A stretch of DNA of 23,250 nt from CS3-C152 sp964347025 (lineage in GTDB: Archaea; Aenigmatarchaeota; Aenigmatarchaeia; QMZP01; QMZT01): the NCBI GenBank assembly GCA_964347025.1, contig CAYFWU010000015.1:1-23250 (forward strand), given 5' to 3'. The notes under the pieces are model-generated. The model saw nothing but the letters and a program-made list of their open reading frames with translations. It was not told the DNA's origin and did not search any database. The translations under genes were made by a program, and so were the position numbers. This document shows positions 6,545 through 14,640 of the stretch, piece after piece; within the stretch, counting starts at the first letter, position 1; each line of letters begins with the position of its first letter.

Positions 6545-6856
6545 ATGGTTTGTTATGCTGTCCCTTTGGCAGCCACGATTCTATTGGCGATAAGAAGGCG
6601 AATTTCAATAAAAAAAACGAAGGAAGGCCTATGGCTGAACCTTCTCCTCCTTGGAGGTTCGCTCTTCGGGGCAATAGACCATTTCTGGAACGGAGAACTC
6701 TTCCTTATAGGAGCGAACTGGGTTGCAGACCTTTCCCTCGGCGTAACCATCACGCTGGGGACATTTGCCGTATGGGGAATAATAGTTTTCAGGAACAATC
6801 CATCTAAATTAAGAATCCTTAGCAGGAGAGCCGGCTTCTACAGAAGGGCTGATTGA
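6545..6856 (+). CDS. Small integral membrane protein, function unknown
   Basis: The 103-residue protein has an N-terminal hydrophobic segment (YAVPLAATILLAI), a basic loop RRRISIKKTK, a second segment around LNLLLLGGSLFGAIDHFWNG, and a third near LGVTITLGTFAVWGIIVF, followed by a basic tail. By the positive-inside rule the RRR loop and the C-terminal tail should be cytoplasmic. The segment GAIDHFWNGE contains Asp, His and Glu inside or near the membrane, which could bind a metal or proton. I believe similar small proteins occur in other archaea and bacteria, but I know of no function. It starts 4 nt after the aldolase stop and ends 1 nt before the dehydrogenase start, so it is firmly within the operon. 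Confidence 0.75.
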   Translation: MVCYAVPLAATILLAIRRRISIKKTKEGLWLNLLLLGGSLFGAIDHFWNGELFLIGANWVADLSLGVTITLGTFAVWGIIVFRNNPSKLRILSRRAGFYRRAD

Positions 6857-6857
6857 C

Positions 6858-7880
6858 ATGAAAGTTGCGATGTACTACAACAATAAGGACATCCGCCTGG
6901 AAGAAGTGGAAACCCCGAAAATAGGGGGAAATGAAATTCTCGTAAAGGTGATGGCGTCCGGAATCTGTGGATCAGACGTCATGGAGTGGTATCGGATCAA
7001 GAAGGCTCCAAAGGTTCTCGGTCACGAGATATCGGGAGAGATAACAGAGGTGGGCGAGGACGTTAGGAACTTCAAAAAGGGCGACCGGGTCTTCGTCACC
7101 CACCACGTTCCCTGTGAATACTGTTTCTATTGCAAAGAGGATAAGCATACGGTATGCGATACCCTAAGGACTACGAATTTCGATCCCGGAGGTTTTTCAG
7201 AATACGTCCGCATCCCGAAGATCAACATCGAGAAGGGAACCTTCCTTTTACCAAAAAATATTTCTTTCGAGGAGGGGACATTCATTGAGCCCCTCGGCTG
7301 CGTGATCCGTGGTCAGCGAATCGCTGATATCCGTAAGAACCACATAGTCCTCGTTCTAGGATCAGGTATTTCAGGCCTACTGCACATCAAGCTCGCCAAA
7401 TCAAAAGGATGCAAAGTAATCGCCACGGACGTGAATGAGTTCCGGATGAAGAAGGCGAGAGAAGCCGGAGCCGACTTAGCGATACCCGCGAACGAAAACG
7501 TGGAGGAAAAGCTGAAAGAATTCAATGAAGGAAAACTAGCGGATCGCGTTATAGTCTCGACAGGAGCGGTTCCCGCGATCAAGCAGGCGTTAACAGCGAT
7601 TGAAAAAGGAGGAACGATCCTCTTCTTCGCCCCCACAGACCCGGACGCAAAGATCGAAATCCCTCTGAACGATCTCTGGTTCAAATGCGCCACGATCACC
7701 ACGAGCTACGCAGCTGTCAGGCATGATCTCCAGGAAGCGATAGAACTGATGAAAAACAAAAAGATCGAGGTCAAGGACATGATCACGCACAGGCTCCCGC
7801 TGAAAGAAACAGAGAGGGGCTTCAGGCTCGTCACCGAGGCGAAGAATTCTGTCAAGGTCATAATAGAACCGTGGAAGTAA
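6858..7880 (+). CDS. Zinc-dependent alcohol dehydrogenase (medium-chain MDR family)
   Basis: The 340-residue enzyme has the full MDR layout. Catalytic-zinc ligands are Cys37 in GICGSD and His56-Glu57 in GHEISGE, with Glu144 in the IEPLGC segment. The structural zinc is held by Cys86, 89, 92 and 100 (CEYCFYCKEDKHTVC). The Rossmann fold carries GSGISG at 168-173 and Asp191 at the end of the second strand, which favours NAD(H) over NADP(H). The closest well-known groups are sorbitol, threonine and erythritol-type dehydrogenases, but the substrate cannot be fixed. It is the last gene of the 5534-7880 operon, one base after the membrane protein gene. With the aldolase upstream it could reduce an aldehyde released from a sugar phosphate. 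Confidence 0.9.
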   Translation: MKVAMYYNNKDIRLEEVETPKIGGNEILVKVMASGICGSDVMEWYRIKKAPKVLGHEISGEITEVGEDVRNFKKGDRVFVTHHVPCEYCFYCKEDKHTVCDTLRTTNFDPGGFSEYVRIPKINIEKGTFLLPKNISFEEGTFIEPLGCVIRGQRIADIRKNHIVLVLGSGISGLLHIKLAKSKGCKVIATDVNEFRMKKAREAGADLAIPANENVEEKLKEFNEGKLADRVIVSTGAVPAIKQALTAIEKGGTILFFAPTDPDAKIEIPLNDLWFKCATITTSYAAVRHDLQEAIELMKNKKIEVKDMITHRLPLKETERGFRLVTEAKNSVKVIIEPWK

Positions 7881-7885
7881 TCACG

Positions 7886-7895
7886 ATTTAAAAAA
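7886..7895 (+). promoter_or_regulatory. TATA-like box of the YkgJ-like gene
   Basis: ATTTAAAAAA is centred 26 nt before the ATG at 7917 and fits a leaderless transcript. Confidence 0.5.
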
Positions 7896-7916
7896 TTTAC
7901 TCTTTTATTTATTTTC

Positions 7917-8603
7917 ATGTCCGAATTCCAATGCAAACCAGGTTACTGTGTAAAATGCTGCACAGATGTAAAACAAAATGTCCTTACCATCGGAGACCTC
8001 TACAGGCAGTGGTTCTACAGACAGAAGACAGGGGAAAGGACACGTTTCCATAATGTTTTCAGGGAACTGTGCAATGACTGGGATCTCATTCCCGGGACCG
8101 ACGGTAATGTACGCGCGATGCCCATTTCCAAGATCCCTTGCCCGCAGCTGGATATGGAAGAAAAGAAATGCTCGGTCCACGGCGTCGCGATATATCTGGC
8201 ATGTGCCGGCTTCCCCGAGGACTGGCTTATTGAAATGCCAAGCTACGGATGGGATGAGACAGCGTCAAGAGAATTCCTTGATCAACTGGAATGTTTCAAA
8301 GGTGTAACGCTGAGCGATGAAAGAAAGGAAAAGACCCTAAAGATAAGGGACATCGTAGACAGGGAAACATATCTCACCACAGAGCTTTTACTGGGCAAGG
8401 TCTTTCCGCATTCTGTCGTCGGTCACAAACCCTCGAAAAGGGTCCAGAGGGAATTGATGTTCAGGTTAAGATACATAAGCGAAAACAAAAACGAGCTGAG
8501 GGTTGTAAGAGAAAATCTGATCAGAAACAAAACACTTCAGGATTACGAAAAGTACGTCATGACAGAAGAAGATCCCGGCTTCTCCTTCTGCGAAGAGATC
8601 TGA
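7917..8603 (+). CDS. YkgJ-like cysteine-cluster protein (putative zinc or iron binding)
   Basis: The first 100 residues of this 228-residue protein carry the YkgJ/UPF0153 pattern: C6, C11, C14 and C15 in the N-terminal cluster CKPGYCVKCC, the LTIGDLYR stretch, PCPQL with C75, C85 in CSVHG, and C96 in ACAGFPED. The family is annotated as a putative zinc- or iron-chelating domain, and no reaction is established. The second half (residues 110-228) is helical and charged and matches nothing I recognise. It is long compared with minimal YkgJ proteins of about 90-130 residues. The gene is separate from the upstream operon: it lies 36 nt after the dehydrogenase stop and has its own TATA-like box. 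Confidence 0.75.
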   Translation: MSEFQCKPGYCVKCCTDVKQNVLTIGDLYRQWFYRQKTGERTRFHNVFRELCNDWDLIPGTDGNVRAMPISKIPCPQLDMEEKKCSVHGVAIYLACAGFPEDWLIEMPSYGWDETASREFLDQLECFKGVTLSDERKEKTLKIRDIVDRETYLTTELLLGKVFPHSVVGHKPSKRVQRELMFRLRYISENKNELRVVRENLIRNKTLQDYEKYVMTEEDPGFSFCEEI

Positions 8604-8641
8604 AACATGGAATGCCCCCGCCGGACATTTATTAGATTGAT

Positions 8642-8650
8642 GTTTTTATT
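8642..8650 (+). promoter_or_regulatory. TATA-like box of the interrupted spermidine-synthase-like gene
   Basis: GTTTTTATT is centred about 28 nt before the ATG at 8674. Its presence supports 8674, not the downstream ATG at 8947, as the original start. Confidence 0.5.
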
Positions 8651-8673
8651 GGTGATCTTGCCATAATATTATT

Positions 8674-10161
8674 ATGGGGGAAAAGGGGGAAAAACTGGAG
8701 AAAGAGCCTTTTTTATTGGTCACGGCCTTTGTTACAGGCTTTGTGATAATGGCACTGGAGATCATCGGCTTTAGGATATTCGCTCCCTATTACGGTTTCT
8801 CCATCTACGTATCAGGCGTGCTGATCGGGATTGTTATGATCGCCCTGTGAGTCGGTTATTACCTGGGAGGTCTGCTGGCTGATAAAAAGGGTGATTATTC
8901 AACGATCTTTAAGCTGATCTTCGTTTCCGATCTGTATATTTTTGCAATGCTTTTGTCGTACAGATCGATCCTGGAGATGTTCAGCTTTCTCTACATTCCT
9001 GGAGTTGTCATATCATCGGTCATTATCTTTGGCCCGCCCATGCTGATCCTCAGTATGGTTTCACCTTACTTCACGAAGTTGATCGCGCGTAGGCAGTACG
9101 TGGGGATCGCTGCCGGTAAGATCTCAAGTATCTCAACCGTGGGTTCAATCCTGGGCACGTTCATTCCCACGTTCCTGCTGATCCCCTTTCTCGGCTCTTT
9201 CATCAGTTTCTTTATAAGCGCGGCAGCGGTTCTGGTCATATTGCTGATATACTTCGGGGGGAGAAACAGGCTGTTCCTGGTTAGCATTATACTGATTGCC
9301 ACATTTCTTTTTAACCCCGCGAGCGGTGCCAGCAATCTGGTTGTCGAAAGAGAGTCTGCATACAATCTGATAAAAGTTGTCAGGGCAGGGGACAGGTATT
9401 TTCTGAAACTTAATGACGATTATAACATCCAATCCATATTTGAACAGAGCGAAACCTTCAACCCGGATTTCCCTTATTACTACATGAATGTCGCGCCGCT
9501 CATTAACGATGCCTCCACAGCCCTGATACTTGGTATGGGTGCCGGAACCTCTCCCTACCAGTTAATAAAATTATACGGCATTGAAATTGATGCCGTTGAA
9601 ATAGACCCTGAGATAGTGAACATAGCGGAGGAATATTTCGGGCTGGATGAAATAAAGGATAAACTTACAATCTATGTTGATGACGCAAGACCCTTCATAA
9701 AAAGAATCGATAAGCAGTATGATATGGTGGAAGTCGATATGTACCAGGGCGGGCTCTACGCTCCTTTTTATGTTTTAACCCAGGAGTTTTTTGAGGATGT
9801 AGAAAAAAAGCTTTCAGAGGACGGGGTTGTTGTGGTAAATGTCTTATACCCGCAGAGATCAGAAGAAGGGGATCTGTTATTCAAGAGTATTGGCAATACA
9901 ATGGACAGCGTTTTTGAGAACGTTTTTTATCTGAATCTGAATAACTTCAATGTTCTGATGTTTGCCACCAATGAGGATTTGGAACTGGATGAATTAAGAA
10001 ACAGAATAATTGAAAGGGCGCCCGATGAGATAGCAAATATCCAGGACATCGCCAATTCCATGCAGGTTTATAAAGCCGACCCCCACACAGAAGTACTTAC
10101 AGATGATAAGGCTCCTTTAGAGCTTTTAACATACCGGGTTCTTGCAGAATATTATGGTTAG
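8674..10161 (+). pseudogene. Membrane spermidine-synthase-like protein interrupted by an in-frame TGA
   Basis: The frame opens at ATG 8674 and runs to TAG 10161 (495 residues) with a single TGA at 8848-8850, codon 59. On both sides the protein keeps the family pattern: a membrane segment with LEIIGFRIFAPYYGFSIYV before the stop, and VGYYLGGLLADKKGD directly after it. Further transmembrane helices follow, then a Rossmann methyltransferase-like domain with GMGAGT at about 287-292, an acidic EIDPE loop near 309-313, DDARPF near 336-341 and YDMVEVD ending at Asp355. This is the fused transporter-like plus aminopropyltransferase type; polyamine synthesis is plausible but unproven. TGA is the normal stop of many genes here, so recoding is unlikely. 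A recent nonsense mutation or a sequencing error is the simplest reading. Reinitiation at ATG 8947 would leave 404 residues without the first helices. Confidence 0.8.
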
Positions 10162-10188
10162 CCGGAAGTTCCAGCTTCTCTGCGGAAA

Positions 10189-10198
10189 CTTTTAAAAC
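10189..10198 (+). promoter_or_regulatory. TATA-like box of the 10219 coiled-coil gene
   Basis: CTTTTAAAAC is centred 26 nt before the ATG at 10219. Confidence 0.5.
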
Positions 10199-10218
10199 AT
10201 ACAGGCAAATAAAACTCT

Positions 10219-11529
10219 ATGGGGTTTTTCGATTTCTTGAAGAAACCGAAGGAAGAGGAAGCGAAGCCGGTGGTAGTGGATACCAAACCGATCGAGGTGG
10301 GGATCGATTCACTGGAGAAGAGGATAAACGAATACGTTTCTGACATGCTCTCGAGGGAGAAGGAGAGGGCGAAGGACCTCTACGCGAAAATAAGGGAGGA
10401 CTTTCGCGAGATAAAGAAGATGAACAAGGAACTCGAAGGGAAGAAGTTCGAGGAAAAAGACAGGATGTATTCCGCGGTGAACATGATCAAGAACAACTAC
10501 GTGAACCGGACGTTCGGTTTACTCGGAGGCGTCCCGGTCATACAGGAAATGAACCATGAGGAGCTTGAAAACTTCCTTTCGAAGACAACGAAGGTTCTTG
10601 ACGGCATGAGAAAGGTCCCTCCGAAGCAGGCTGTCCTGCTTTCGAAGTACTTCAAGAAAGAGGCATCGGAGATAGTGAAGATCCTGAAAAGGATAGAGGA
10701 CAACCTGAAAGAGATGAAAGGCCTGTTGGCTGACGGGAAATCCATTCCCCTGGTCAGCAAGATCACTTCGAGGGTGGACGTTATGAAGGGAATGAACAGG
10801 AAATTCAGGGACCTTGAACAGCAGGAAAAGATCCTGAAGGAGAAGACGGAGAAGACAGGGAAAGAAAAGGAGAGGAAAGAGGAAGATCTAAAGAAACTCA
10901 TGAAAAGCGAGGGCTATAGAGAGCATGTTGATTCCAGTGAGAAGATCAGGGATCTGAAAAGGGAGAGGGAAGACCTGACAAGCGAAATAAGGGAGGAATT
11001 TTCCTCCGTAAAGAGACCGATGAAAAAATATGAACATGTTCTTAGGAGCGATTCCTCGATCCCGAGAGAGAAGAGGATTTCTTTCGAGAGAATGATACAC
11101 TCCCCTGTAAAGGCGATCCTGAGTGAAGACGGGGAGTCAGTTCTGAAGGATATAATTTACAGGGTGGATGAGGCGATAGAGAAGAGAATGGTCAGCCTGA
11201 AGGACAGCGAAATGAAGAAGTTCAGGGAATTTTCCGAAAGGGTCAGGGAAGGAAAAATATCGGATGTAAGGAAGAAACACATGGAACTGAAGGAAAGGAT
11301 AGAGGAGAGCGAAAGGGGGAAGGAGAAATCCGGCGTTATTGACGAGAGGGAAAAAATCAAAAGGGAGATCGAACATTCAGGTCATGAGATCTCTGAATAC
11401 AAAAGAAACCTTGAAAGCATCTCAAAGGGGAAGGAGAGCGTGAAAAAAGAGATCATCGAGGAGAAGAAAAGACTTGAAAAGATGATCGAGAGTGAGATAG
11501 GGAAGAGGTTTGTCATAAAGATGTTCTGA
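10219..11529 (+). CDS. Large coiled-coil protein, function unknown
   Basis: The 436-residue protein begins MGFFDFLKKPKEEE, a short amphipathic start that could touch the membrane, followed by a flexible stretch. Residues about 30-210 are helical with a more globular part (NNYVNRTFGLLGGVPVIQEM, then KVPPKQAVLLSKYFKKEA). Long charged coiled coils follow at about 190-250 and 335-430. A central segment near 270-320 (SSIPREKRISFERMIHSPVKAIL) is less charged and may be a second folded part. No catalytic motif or cysteine cluster is visible. It may be a cytoskeletal, scaffold or chromosome-associated protein, but there is no specific evidence for any of these. It is transcribed towards aspS, and the two stop codons are 11 nt apart. 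Confidence 0.75.
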   Translation: MGFFDFLKKPKEEEAKPVVVDTKPIEVGIDSLEKRINEYVSDMLSREKERAKDLYAKIREDFREIKKMNKELEGKKFEEKDRMYSAVNMIKNNYVNRTFGLLGGVPVIQEMNHEELENFLSKTTKVLDGMRKVPPKQAVLLSKYFKKEASEIVKILKRIEDNLKEMKGLLADGKSIPLVSKITSRVDVMKGMNRKFRDLEQQEKILKEKTEKTGKEKERKEEDLKKLMKSEGYREHVDSSEKIRDLKREREDLTSEIREEFSSVKRPMKKYEHVLRSDSSIPREKRISFERMIHSPVKAILSEDGESVLKDIIYRVDEAIEKRMVSLKDSEMKKFREFSERVREGKISDVRKKHMELKERIEESERGKEKSGVIDEREKIKREIEHSGHEISEYKRNLESISKGKESVKKEIIEEKKRLEKMIESEIGKRFVIKMF

Positions 11530-11540
11530 CTAAACATGAC

Positions 11541-12809
11541 CTAAGGTGTTAATTTTTCAGGTGTTCTTGGGAAGAGAATTGTTTCCTGTACGTCCGTCAG
11601 TTTCAGGATCTGTTTTACGAACCTGTCCACCCCGAAACCGATCCCTCCGTGCGGGGGCATGCCCCAGCGGAAGGCATCAGTGTAGAAGGTGAAGTCCTTG
11701 GGGTCGAGACCCTTCTCCTTCATTACCTTTGTCAGAACATCGAAGCGATGCTCTCTCTGGCCTCCGGAAGCGAGCTCGAGTCCTCGGTAATCGAGATCTA
11801 TCCCCCTTGAAACCTCCCCATCCAGCATTATGTAGAACGGCTTCAGCTTGGAAGGGAACTTCGTTATGAAGTATGCTTCGTGACCCTTCTTCTGCATTAT
11901 TTCAGCGAATTTCTTCTCCTGTGCATCCTCGATATCCTCGCCCCACTCTATCTTGGCTCCTGTCTTGTTTAGCGCTTTAAGGACATCATCGTAGGTGACT
12001 CTCTTGAGCGGGAGCTCAGGAATCCTTAGGTCGTAACCGTCCTTTTTCAGGCCCTTGAGAACGTAGACCACGAGCTTTTCGAGAACCTTCATTACGTCCT
12101 CCTCACCGTCTACCCATGAGATCTCGAAATCGAGTGACATGAATTCCGAGATGTGTCTTCGCGTGTGGAATTTTTCGGCTCTGAAGGCCTGCCCGATCTC
12201 GTACACACGGTCGAGCCCGGATGCCATCATCATCTGTTTGTACAACTGAGGGCTTTGTCTGAGGAACGCTTCTTTCCCGTAGAAATCGAATTTGAAAAGG
12301 GTAGATCCGCCCTCGGCTCCTGCCGCCTGTATGACAGGGGTGTGAACCTCAACGAACCCCTCCTTTCTGAAGAACTCGTGAGATAAACCCATAACTTTAT
12401 GGCGCGTTAGGAAGATCTTTTTAACCTCCGGATTTCGAAGGTCTAGATATCTGTAATCGAATCTCGTATCCTTCCCTGATTCAATCTTTCCGGAGAAATC
12501 CAGGGGTAAGGGCTTCTCCGCTCCTGCGAGAACCTTTACAGAGGAAGGTATAATCTCAAAACCTATCTTCGCTATCTTTGACTTGATAACGTTCCCCTCG
12601 ATCTCAACGCAGTCCTCCTTCCCGAGCTTGGAGACCATTCCGAAAATTTCGCTGGGCACGTCGGATTTCTTTGCCGTTACCTGAATCATCCCTTCCCTGT
12701 CCCTTATTGTTAGGAAGCGGATATTTCCCAGGTCACGGACGTGATCTACCCAGCCCTTAACCTTCGCTCGCTGTTTCGGTCTCAGTTGATTAGAATACAT
12801 ATGGTCCAT
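11541..12809 (-). CDS. aspS: Aspartyl-tRNA synthetase, archaeal type
   Basis: The 422-residue class IIb enzyme charges tRNA-Asp. It has an N-terminal OB-fold anticodon-binding domain (residues about 14-100), then the class II core: motif 1 near HKVMGLSHEFFRKEGFVEVHTP, motif 2 with Arg210 in FRAEKFHTRRH, the QSPQLYKQ aspartate-site segment at 185-192, and motif 3 in GGIGFGVDRF. The length is typical of archaeal AspRS, without the bacterial insertion domain. Asp22 occupies the place of the Trp that marks discriminating AspRS in Thermococcus, while Lys81 keeps the second specificity position. Since asnS is also present, mischarging of tRNA-Asn is not required. The start at 12809 is supported by GTGAT 3 nt upstream, the same spacing as in several other genes here. 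ATG 12800 is an alternative. Confidence 0.95.
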   Translation of the reverse strand: MDHMYSNQLRPKQRAKVKGWVDHVRDLGNIRFLTIRDREGMIQVTAKKSDVPSEIFGMVSKLGKEDCVEIEGNVIKSKIAKIGFEIIPSSVKVLAGAEKPLPLDFSGKIESGKDTRFDYRYLDLRNPEVKKIFLTRHKVMGLSHEFFRKEGFVEVHTPVIQAAGAEGGSTLFKFDFYGKEAFLRQSPQLYKQMMMASGLDRVYEIGQAFRAEKFHTRRHISEFMSLDFEISWVDGEEDVMKVLEKLVVYVLKGLKKDGYDLRIPELPLKRVTYDDVLKALNKTGAKIEWGEDIEDAQEKKFAEIMQKKGHEAYFITKFPSKLKPFYIMLDGEVSRGIDLDYRGLELASGGQREHRFDVLTKVMKEKGLDPKDFTFYTDAFRWGMPPHGGIGFGVDRFVKQILKLTDVQETILFPRTPEKLTP

Positions 12810-12853
12810 AACATCACTTAGCAGTCCGGAATTTATATTTGTTTGATTCTTTA

Positions 12854-14104
12854 TTAATTCAGATTTTTTATATAAATATCGTGACGGTCTTCATGTACTA
12901 TGCAGGGCCTGGCCAGAACATCAACAACTTTGAAATCCCTGAGATCAATCTGCTTCAGTAAACTGGGGTGAAATTCGAAACGATCCATTTCCTTTGAATA
13001 AAATATTTTCTCTGTTGGTATTCCTTCGCTCTTTAACCTTTTTACAAGCTTTTCAACTTTTTCATTCGGTTCATCTATTACCAATTTTTCCAAGTAGCCG
13101 GTATCTGTTACGATTTCATGTGGCCTTTTCATGACTTCAGCCATTCTCTTGTTTTTCATGGATATCTGGACGTGCCGTTTGTAATACCTTGTACACACAT
13201 TAACAGGTATCCCTATTTTCTCATCTATTGCGAATTCCATTATCCTGAGGGCAGACATCTCACTGTCATAAACAGGTATTGAAATCCTGAAATCGGTCTC
13301 TGAGGATCCTACCAATATCTTATACCCCCTTGTTTTCATGTCCTCGAAATTGCTCTCATTCAAAATAAGTTCCTGCAAATTCAGGTAATCGATACCCAGC
13401 TTCTTCAATTTCGGCAGGATTTCCTTTATCTTGTCCTCATCCTCGGGGAATGCGGGCGTTTCCACCGTCACCACGTCTATTATCCCTTTGGCATCTTTTA
13501 CTGGTTTCAGATCATATTCCCTTGCCGCAAGATCGAACCTTATTTCATTCAGCCCTGCATTCTTGAGTTTCTTGAGATTCTTTATTGTTGCCAGATCCCC
13601 GTTGGTGTAGAGCCAGATGAAAAAATCATTGCCCATTTCTTTTTTCATTTTCGAAATGAATTCAAGCGTTTTTTCAAGCATGCAAAGGGGATCCCCGCCG
13701 GAAACCCCGATACCTTTCATTTTCCATTTCTTCAGAACATTCACCAGATGATCGGGGTTTTTTATTTTCAAATTTCCCAATGTTATTTCGGTTTTCTTCG
13801 GTTTTTCCCTTACACCCGGTATGGGACAAAAAAAGCATTCCCTCGTGCATTTATACAGCATGAAGAGACCCAGTCCCTCGCCTCTCTTGCAGACTTTACA
13901 GCCTTCTGAAAGATTTCCGTAAAATATGCTGTTCCCCTTCTGTGTAACTTTCACGCCCTTTTTTCTGAGCCTGTCTATTATTTGTTTTCTTTCCCTCACG
14001 TACTCCCTTGTTTCGGCCTCTGAAAGCCTAGGTAGGTCTTTAAAGAGAATCTTGTTTTTCCTTATATTGTTTACTATCTCTTCGGATACGCATTTCCAGG
14101 TCAT
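12854..14104 (-). CDS. Radical SAM protein of the PflA-related uncharacterised archaeal group
   Basis: The 416-residue protein has the [4Fe-4S] motif C86-x3-C90-x2-C93 in YKCTRECFFCPIPG, a GGDP motif at 136-139 for the SAM amino group, and the TIM-barrel pattern of radical SAM enzymes (LYTNG, then the strands IRFDLA and IDVVTVETPAFP). A further pair C69-x2-C72 precedes the main cluster and could bind a second cluster or zinc. The C-terminal half contains NVCTRYYKRHVQISMKNKR. I recognise the type as the uncharacterised group related to pyruvate formate-lyase activase (COG2108-like), with no known substrate. It lies between aspS and the Lrp gene, all on the minus strand, but has its own TATA-like box, so it need not share their regulation. 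Confidence 0.85.
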   Translation of the reverse strand: MTWKCVSEEIVNNIRKNKILFKDLPRLSEAETREYVRERKQIIDRLRKKGVKVTQKGNSIFYGNLSEGCKVCKRGEGLGLFMLYKCTRECFFCPIPGVREKPKKTEITLGNLKIKNPDHLVNVLKKWKMKGIGVSGGDPLCMLEKTLEFISKMKKEMGNDFFIWLYTNGDLATIKNLKKLKNAGLNEIRFDLAAREYDLKPVKDAKGIIDVVTVETPAFPEDEDKIKEILPKLKKLGIDYLNLQELILNESNFEDMKTRGYKILVGSSETDFRISIPVYDSEMSALRIMEFAIDEKIGIPVNVCTRYYKRHVQISMKNKRMAEVMKRPHEIVTDTGYLEKLVIDEPNEKVEKLVKRLKSEGIPTEKIFYSKEMDRFEFHPSLLKQIDLRDFKVVDVLARPCIVHEDRHDIYIKNLN

Positions 14105-14126
14105 GGTATTTTATTAAATAAGGATT

Positions 14127-14136
14127 AGATTTAAAG
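14127..14136 (-). promoter_or_regulatory. TATA-like box of the radical SAM gene
   Basis: CTTTAAATCT (read on the minus strand) is centred 27 nt before the ATG at 14104. It lies just inside the 3' end of the neighbouring Lrp-gene transcript. Confidence 0.45.
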
Positions 14137-14143
14137 AATTAAC

Positions 14144-14596
14144 TCAGTTCTCATTCAATATTACCAACGTATGCGTGCTCTCCACACCCTTCATATCCCT
14201 CAGCTTCTCCACTATCACCTTATCCAGCTCGTCCACGTCTTTCACGCGTATCAATAAAACGATATCTATCGTACCTGTTACAATATCCGCCCTTTCCACG
14301 AAGGCGAGATTTCGAAGGTCCTTGACAAGGTCGTGCTGATTTCTTCGGAAACCTTTCAGATACCTTGAATCAATCCTCACGAGAACGTAGGCAGCGAGAG
14401 GCTTTCCTATCTTTTTGCTATCAACCTCTATCGTAAAACGCTTGATCACGCCTAGGGATTTCATCCGTTTAATACGATGGTGTACGGTAGTGATGGGAAG
14501 CAAAGAACGTGAAGCGATCTGGCGTACGCTCAGATCCCCTCTTTCTTTTAGGAGTTCAAGGATTTTTTCGTCCTTTTTATCAATTTTCGTACCCAT
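14144..14596 (-). CDS. Lrp/AsnC-family transcriptional regulator
   Basis: The 150-residue protein has an N-terminal winged helix-turn-helix (DEKILELLKERGDLSVRQIASRSLLPITTVHHRIKRM, where the last helix is the recognition helix) and a C-terminal RAM effector-binding domain (from about residue 65, ending in GVESTHTLVILNEN). Members form dimers and octamers and usually sense amino acids. The gene is divergent from asnS across 184 bp, so control of asparagine use or tRNA charging, together with autoregulation, is a natural hypothesis, but the ligand is unknown. A perfect 10-bp palindrome lies 6 nt upstream of its start codon, between that codon and its TATA-like box. Confidence 0.93.
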   Translation of the reverse strand: MGTKIDKKDEKILELLKERGDLSVRQIASRSLLPITTVHHRIKRMKSLGVIKRFTIEVDSKKIGKPLAAYVLVRIDSRYLKGFRRNQHDLVKDLRNLAFVERADIVTGTIDIVLLIRVKDVDELDKVIVEKLRDMKGVESTHTLVILNEN

Positions 14597-14601
14597 ATTG
14601 A

Positions 14602-14611
14602 AACATATGTT
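14602..14611. promoter_or_regulatory. Palindrome AACATATGTT, candidate Lrp operator
   Basis: The 10-bp sequence is a perfect inverted repeat, centred between 14606 and 14607. It lies in the predicted initiation region of the Lrp gene, where a bound dimer would block transcription. Confidence 0.4.
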
Positions 14612-14616
14612 CCATT

Positions 14617-14627
14617 TAATATATAAA
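14617..14627 (-). promoter_or_regulatory. TATA-like box of the Lrp gene
   Basis: TTTATATATTA, read on the minus strand, is centred 26 nt before the ATG at 14596, the usual leaderless spacing. Confidence 0.55.
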
Positions 14628-14640
14628 TTTTGTATATTTT

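Noticed and set aside
8848..8850. Selenocysteine or tryptophan recoding of the in-frame TGA
   Set aside because: TGA ends many other genes in the window, and I know of no selenoprotein in this family at this position. Mutation or sequence error is simpler, although recoding is not excluded.
8947..10161. Independent 404-residue gene starting at 8947
   Set aside because: There is no promoter or ribosome-binding site, and the family sequence clearly continues upstream to 8674.
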